A stretch of DNA of 7,316 bases from Flavobacteriales bacterium (GTDB lineage: Bacteria > Bacteroidota > Bacteroidia > Flavobacteriales > Flavobacteriaceae). The stretch spans positions 1 through 7,316 of the forward strand of contig JALVEJ010000274.1 in the NCBI GenBank assembly GCA_027031025.1, in the 5' to 3' direction. Positions 3,704-7,316 of this stretch are shown piece by piece. Made by a program: the position numbers and the translations under genes. The notes below the pieces were generated by a model, which saw only the letters and a list, made by a program, of their open reading frames with translations, ran no database searches and had not been told where the DNA came from. Each line of letters begins with the position of its first letter. Position 1 is the stretch's first letter.

Positions 3704-6478
3704 TTAATACCAACCACGTTTGATCATCTTAAACAAACCATTGATATCCATAGTAAAAACCATTCTTATTTTTGATAAATAATTCGGTTGTGCCGTTTCC
3801 CACCCCAACTTGGAATAAACCGGAAAAAAAACCTCAAAATAATCTTGCACCAAATTAATCCTGATACCCGAATCATAATAGAAATTCAATGGACGACTTT
3901 TACGTTTTAACCAAGCCCCATCGGCATATAGATTAAACCAACGCCATATACCGATATTAACATTATTGCTAATCAAATAATCATTAGCAAATTGGTCATC
4001 AAAAAAACTTTTAAAACCGCCTTCCGCCCATATAAATTGTTGATGAAAAATACCCGAATTTTCAGAACGTCCATAATAATGATACTGGAACAAATAATCC
4101 GTCGGACGATCCAAGGCAAACGAAAAATAATCGGTTTGTGTCCGGTTATACAAAAACTTACCGGCAAATATTCGAAAATCCCATTGCCGGTTCTTATCCG
4201 ACAAAAAACGATAGCGCAACATCAAAGATAATTTACCAAAATTTTGGGCCAATTGTAAATCGGCATTATAAAAGAAATCTTTAATCACATTGATATGATA
4301 TCTTTTAAAACGCAAATCCAACACGCCGTAACGTTCGGTTTCATCTTGGGTTGCTCCTACGGGATCTTTATCAATATACATATATTGTAAGCCGATATTA
4401 TAACCTTTACGCTTTCGCAAATAAGGATCTCTAAATTTTAACTCAATATGCGGATTATAGCGTCTGTATACCAAATTATGATTATAATGAAAATATTTAA
4501 AACCGATACCAAAATCCAAAGCAAAAGGTTTATCCGATTTGAAATAATGAATATGACTCAATGACATACCGCCTGTCAAAGTGCGACTTTTGAATCCGTA
4601 GCTGGGCGTAATGACATACTTAAAATGGTTAAACAACAAACTTTCATTAAAAATTTGGGTGCCTGCAATAATCCCATCATAAAAATTATATTCAACAAAC
4701 GGATTGACGAAAACCTGCGTACGCAAAGGATTATCAAAATCTTGAAATGGTCTGATCTGTAAAGGTTTATTTAATATATGAAAGCCCGGACGTTTAAAGT
4801 TATTTCCGTTTTGATATTCAGGGTAATCATTAAAATAATTGAACCCTGCAAAGTCAAAATGCCCGTTTTTCAATCCGATTAACGTATCGTTCATAAAAGC
4901 CGGCAGTTGTTTTTTGAAAACTATGCTATCCGCTTTGACACCATAAACGGTCAAAGGCAACAAATAATGATTTTTATTCCTGATTTTCAGATAAATAGAA
5001 TCGTCTTTTATGATGATTTTTTGCAATTTATAATCATATTTTTGTTTAGTCATGATATAATTGCGGAACCATTTTATGTCTTTCTTTTCTATAACCTCAT
5101 TAAAAAAATCTTTGGGTGAAACCGGCTTGGTTACAGCTTTTCTGTAAAACTTTTTTAATTTATCATCAAAAGTGTCCGGTTGCAAATCATGAAGGATTTT
5201 CAAACCCAAAGCTGCTTTGTAAGGCATCATGACATTGCGATTGTAATTGGTCAAAGAATCGAGTGCCGTCCGTAGCGGTTGATCTTTATTCAAACGTGCG
5301 ACATTCAAATACAACCACGGATATTTTTCAGACATTTTTACTTGCGAGGCATAAAAAAAACGGGTTAATTTATACTCAGAGAGTTTTCCTAGCAAAGGCA
5401 TGCCGGGATAAAACCGGTTCAAATACTCATATTCCCAATACGCCGACATACCGTCTTGTAACCAAGCATTTTGCCGACGGTCATTCTGCATAACAGAAGT
5501 ATATTCACGCACAATTTGATGTAAAACGGAAAACTCCCAAACGAAATTTTGCTCATAAGGATTCAATATTTTCGGTAATAAATCAAAGCCGTAAACTTTA
5601 TGATTTTTGAAATCGGAACCGGTTATCAAAATGGTCTGTCCGGGATATTTGCCGGCTTTTTGTTCTAAAAAATTTAGAATCCGATGCAAGATTAATGATT
5701 TATCAAAATGGGAAACAGAAGTATTTTCAGGTAAGATAATATTTTGATTTTCAAACCGGTAATTTTCATAAGAACGGGAAGTGATTAATATAAGGGGCGT
5801 TTTAACAATACCTGACAAATTCAGAGAATCGTTTCGCATTAAATTTGTAAAAAGGTGTTTGCCGGAAGGAAAATTTTTAAAATGTATTTGAAATTGCGAC
5901 GGAAAAGCCGGATAATTATCTATGTTTTTATTGGCATAGGTTTGCTGTTTATAGGGTACGGGTTGAAAATAAAAATTTTTCAATAAAACATTGGCTTTTT
6001 TGTCAATCCCATAACCGGTGAATTTTGAATTTGGCAATTTTATATCATACTGCATATCAAGCATTAAAGAATCATTGGGCAGCAAAGATTTAGGTATAGA
6101 CAACCGGTACACATCCGCTTTCAAATGATGTAATTCAGAAGATAAATCCCGCCCTTGCGCTGACAATGTTTTCAGGATGACTTCTCCCCTGTTTTTGCTG
6201 GCGGTAAAATGAAAATTCAAATTATAATTTTCCATAAAAGCTTGTGCCAAATCCGTATGTTTACCGGCATAAGCGTTAGCCCAGTTTAACAAAATAATAT
6301 CTTTTACGGGCTTATTAAAATGATTGACAATAATACTTTTTTGTGTCAAATGTAGCGTATGCGCAACGCTATCAAAATCTATGCTAAGTTGATGACTACG
6401 AACTAATATTTGGCCTTGAACGACGCCTGTCCAAACCAAATATAAGGTTAAAATAATATGTTTAATCCGTTTTAACAA
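3704..6478 (-). CDS. Outer-membrane protein: degenerate M1-aminopeptidase-like domain fused to a C-terminal beta-barrel
   Basis: I place the start at a TTG (6478), giving 924 aa and a normal signal peptide (MLKRIKHIILTLYLVWTGVVQG, cleavage before Gln). The only upstream ATG, at 6550, adds 24 residues that overlap the previous gene by 89 nt. In the 948-residue numbering from 6550, residues about 50-260 look like the beta-rich N-terminal domain of M1 peptidases. Residues about 280-500 look like the gluzincin catalytic domain, but HExxH reads HQIVR (344-348) and the WLNEG segment reads WLQDG (363-367), so the general-base Glu, the second zinc His and the Glu ligand are all changed; GxMEN is also absent. 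From about 600, alternating hydrophobic and aromatic strands, beginning near FVNPFVEYNFYDG, indicate an outer-membrane beta-barrel ending in Tyr. Expected location is the outer membrane, with the pseudo-enzyme domain probably periplasmic or surface-exposed. Its role is unknown; binding or chaperoning of peptides or of exported proteins is possible. It is probably coupled to the overlapping EEP gene. Confidence 0.75.
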   Translation of the reverse strand: MLKRIKHIILTLYLVWTGVVQGQILVRSHQLSIDFDSVAHTLHLTQKSIIVNHFNKPVKDIILLNWANAYAGKHTDLAQAFMENYNLNFHFTASKNRGEVILKTLSAQGRDLSSELHHLKADVYRLSIPKSLLPNDSLMLDMQYDIKLPNSKFTGYGIDKKANVLLKNFYFQPVPYKQQTYANKNIDNYPAFPSQFQIHFKNFPSGKHLFTNLMRNDSLNLSGIVKTPLILITSRSYENYRFENQNIILPENTSVSHFDKSLILHRILNFLEQKAGKYPGQTILITGSDFKNHKVYGFDLLPKILNPYEQNFVWEFSVLHQIVREYTSVMQNDRRQNAWLQDGMSAYWEYEYLNRFYPGMPLLGKLSEYKLTRFFYASQVKMSEKYPWLYLNVARLNKDQPLRTALDSLTNYNRNVMMPYKAALGLKILHDLQPDTFDDKLKKFYRKAVTKPVSPKDFFNEVIEKKDIKWFRNYIMTKQKYDYKLQKIIIKDDSIYLKIRNKNHYLLPLTVYGVKADSIVFKKQLPAFMNDTLIGLKNGHFDFAGFNYFNDYPEYQNGNNFKRPGFHILNKPLQIRPFQDFDNPLRTQVFVNPFVEYNFYDGIIAGTQIFNESLLFNHFKYVITPSYGFKSRTLTGGMSLSHIHYFKSDKPFALDFGIGFKYFHYNHNLVYRRYNPHIELKFRDPYLRKRKGYNIGLQYMYIDKDPVGATQDETERYGVLDLRFKRYHINVIKDFFYNADLQLAQNFGKLSLMLRYRFLSDKNRQWDFRIFAGKFLYNRTQTDYFSFALDRPTDYLFQYHYYGRSENSGIFHQQFIWAEGGFKSFFDDQFANDYLISNNVNIGIWRWFNLYADGAWLKRKSRPLNFYYDSGIRINLVQDYFEVFFPVYSKLGWETAQPNYLSKIRMVFTMDINGLFKMIKRGWY

Positions 6479-7316
6479 ATTTAATAAGCTGTTGATTTTT
6501 AACAGTTTGCAATTGCATAAAATACACCCCGGAAGCCAAACCGGATACATTTAAGGCATCGTCGGTTGTATAATGCCTTTGTTGCATGACCAATTGTCCG
6601 GATGTATTATATATCATAACATTTATAACTTGCTTTCCCCCCCCTAAAATATGCATTTCATCATGAATTATATAACCCTCAGCCAAAGAAAATTTTGAAG
6701 TAACTTCCAAATCGTCGATACCCAACGCAACCGGTGTTTCCAGACTCAAAACCACCGGTAAATGGTCACTCATATTAAACAAATGTTGACGCAAATTCAA
6801 ATCATAGGTGCTACCCTGACAATAAGAACTGTTGATAGCCTTGTTAAAGCAAGTTCCATTGTTTCCATAAGCGGCATAAGAGTTGGTTACATAATGCAAA
6901 ACAGGACTATTCATCAAATTGCTAGACAACATAATAAAATCAAAACGGTCATCTAAACCACCACCGACAAAATCATTTTCTGATACGGCGTGCGTCGATT
7001 GGGTATGAATGTCTTTAAAGTTGATGTTATTGTGCCAACTTCCGGGACGATTAACCGGATCATGAAAAACAATCGCATTATTGGGATTAATTAATCTTTG
7101 ATATGCCGCTTCATTGGCATTGTAAAGATTAAAATCGCCTGCTAAAATAACAAAATGCCCCGCCGGAATGTTGGACAAATCATTAATTAACACATTGACC
7201 ATATCTTCCCTTGTTTGCGGGTCACCGTTGTAATTTCCGGCTTTTAAATGACTGACATAAATATCTAAATACAAAGCATCTGACGGATTTTCCGCTTTTA
7301 ATTTGAGTGTATAATG
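6462..7316 (-). CDS. Secreted endonuclease/exonuclease/phosphatase family protein with T9SS type A sorting domain (5' end outside window)
   Basis: The frame is open to the window edge, so only the C-terminal 284 residues are visible; the TTG at 7274 is not a credible start because the preceding 14 codons continue the domain. EEP-fold motifs appear in order: SHLK (22-25 of the fragment), GDFN (60-63), DDRFDF (122-127) and SDHLP (183-187). These correspond to the metal-binding and catalytic segments of DNase I/sphingomyelinase-type phosphodiesterases, so it is likely an active Mg-dependent nuclease or phosphodiesterase; the substrate cannot be told. Residues about 205-284 form a T9SS type A sorting domain (VMIYNTSGQLV, then LASGVYFMQL, ending QQLIKFVKTD), which directs export through the outer membrane and release or surface attachment. 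A G8 run lies inside this domain. The 3' end overlaps the next gene by 17 nt if that gene starts at TTG 6478. Confidence 0.87.
   Translation of the reverse strand, partial: HYTLKLKAENPSDALYLDIYVSHLKAGNYNGDPQTREDMVNVLINDLSNIPAGHFVILAGDFNLYNANEAAYQRLINPNNAIVFHDPVNRPGSWHNNINFKDIHTQSTHAVSENDFVGGGLDDRFDFIMLSSNLMNSPVLHYVTNSYAAYGNNGTCFNKAINSSYCQGSTYDLNLRQHLFNMSDHLPVVLSLETPVALGIDDLEVTSKFSLAEGYIIHDEMHILGGGKQVINVMIYNTSGQLVMQQRHYTTDDALNVSGLASGVYFMQLQTVKNQQLIKFVKTD
6637..6644 (-). repeat. G8 homopolymer in the coding strand of the EEP gene, possible slippage site
   Basis: Eight consecutive C on the + strand (G8 on the coding strand) encode part of Ile-Leu-Gly-Gly-Gly-Lys near the first strand of the T9SS sorting domain. 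Reading the shifted frames by hand, losing one G gives a TAA about five codons after the run. Gaining one G gives a TAA about eleven codons after it. Either change would leave the catalytic domain intact but remove the sorting signal. I noticed no other G/C run of this length in this AT-rich window. Confidence 0.6.

Noticed and set aside
2866..3730. Similar C-terminal ends of PAS protein 4 (KKKKRGWF) and the barrel protein (KMIKRGWY)
   Set aside because: The barrel protein ends as an outer-membrane strand in another compartment; a four-residue likeness is most simply coincidence.
3992..5493. Short + strand open frames opposite the barrel gene (about 3992-4231, 4907-5119 and 5263-5493)
   Set aside because: They lie antisense to a long intact coding frame, have no recognisable domains or upstream promoter motifs, and their composition fits shadow frames.

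Overview
The window looks like chromosomal DNA from a member of the Bacteroidota, probably Flavobacteriia-like. The DNA is AT-rich, ribosome binding sites are weak or absent, and promoters match the Bacteroidota -7 motif TAnnTTTG. One protein ends in a type A C-terminal sorting domain of the type IX secretion system (T9SS). No genus can be named from the sequence alone.

Left part (1-2892, + strand). After an intrinsic terminator belonging to a gene outside the window, there are four consecutive paralogous genes for small (200-218 aa) stand-alone PAS proteins. Each has an N-terminal PAS domain of the Aer type (E. coli aerotaxis receptor; FAD/redox sensing), a shared helical C-terminal segment, and a lysine-rich tail ending in aromatic residues. 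None has a kinase, receiver, cyclase, methyl-accepting or DNA-binding output domain. Copies 1 and 2 keep the full Aer-type RHPDMP flavin motif. Copy 3 has QHPKMP and copy 4 has LDPSMP. Copies 1 and 2 each have a recognisable promoter; copies 2, 3 and 4 are spaced as an operon. This array is the best candidate for an undescribed system, possibly a multi-subunit redox or energy sensor whose output lies elsewhere.

Right part (7316-2889, - strand). Three genes read leftwards: a secreted endonuclease/exonuclease/phosphatase (EEP) family protein with a T9SS sorting domain, cut by the window edge; a large predicted outer-membrane protein with a degenerate M1-aminopeptidase-like domain and a C-terminal beta-barrel; and an orphan FecE/HmuV-type ABC ATPase. 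The first two overlap and are probably translationally coupled. The ATPase has its own promoter motif over a small palindrome and a partial Fur-box-like sequence. It meets the fourth PAS gene tail to tail, with stop codons overlapping inside a 16-bp palindrome.

Other points of note are a G8 homopolymer inside the T9SS domain (any one-base slip would truncate the sorting signal), a 47-bp identical tract shared by PAS genes 1 and 2, and a 10-bp direct repeat spaced by 20 bp around the first PAS promoter. All functional statements rest on motif reading by eye; no database search was run.
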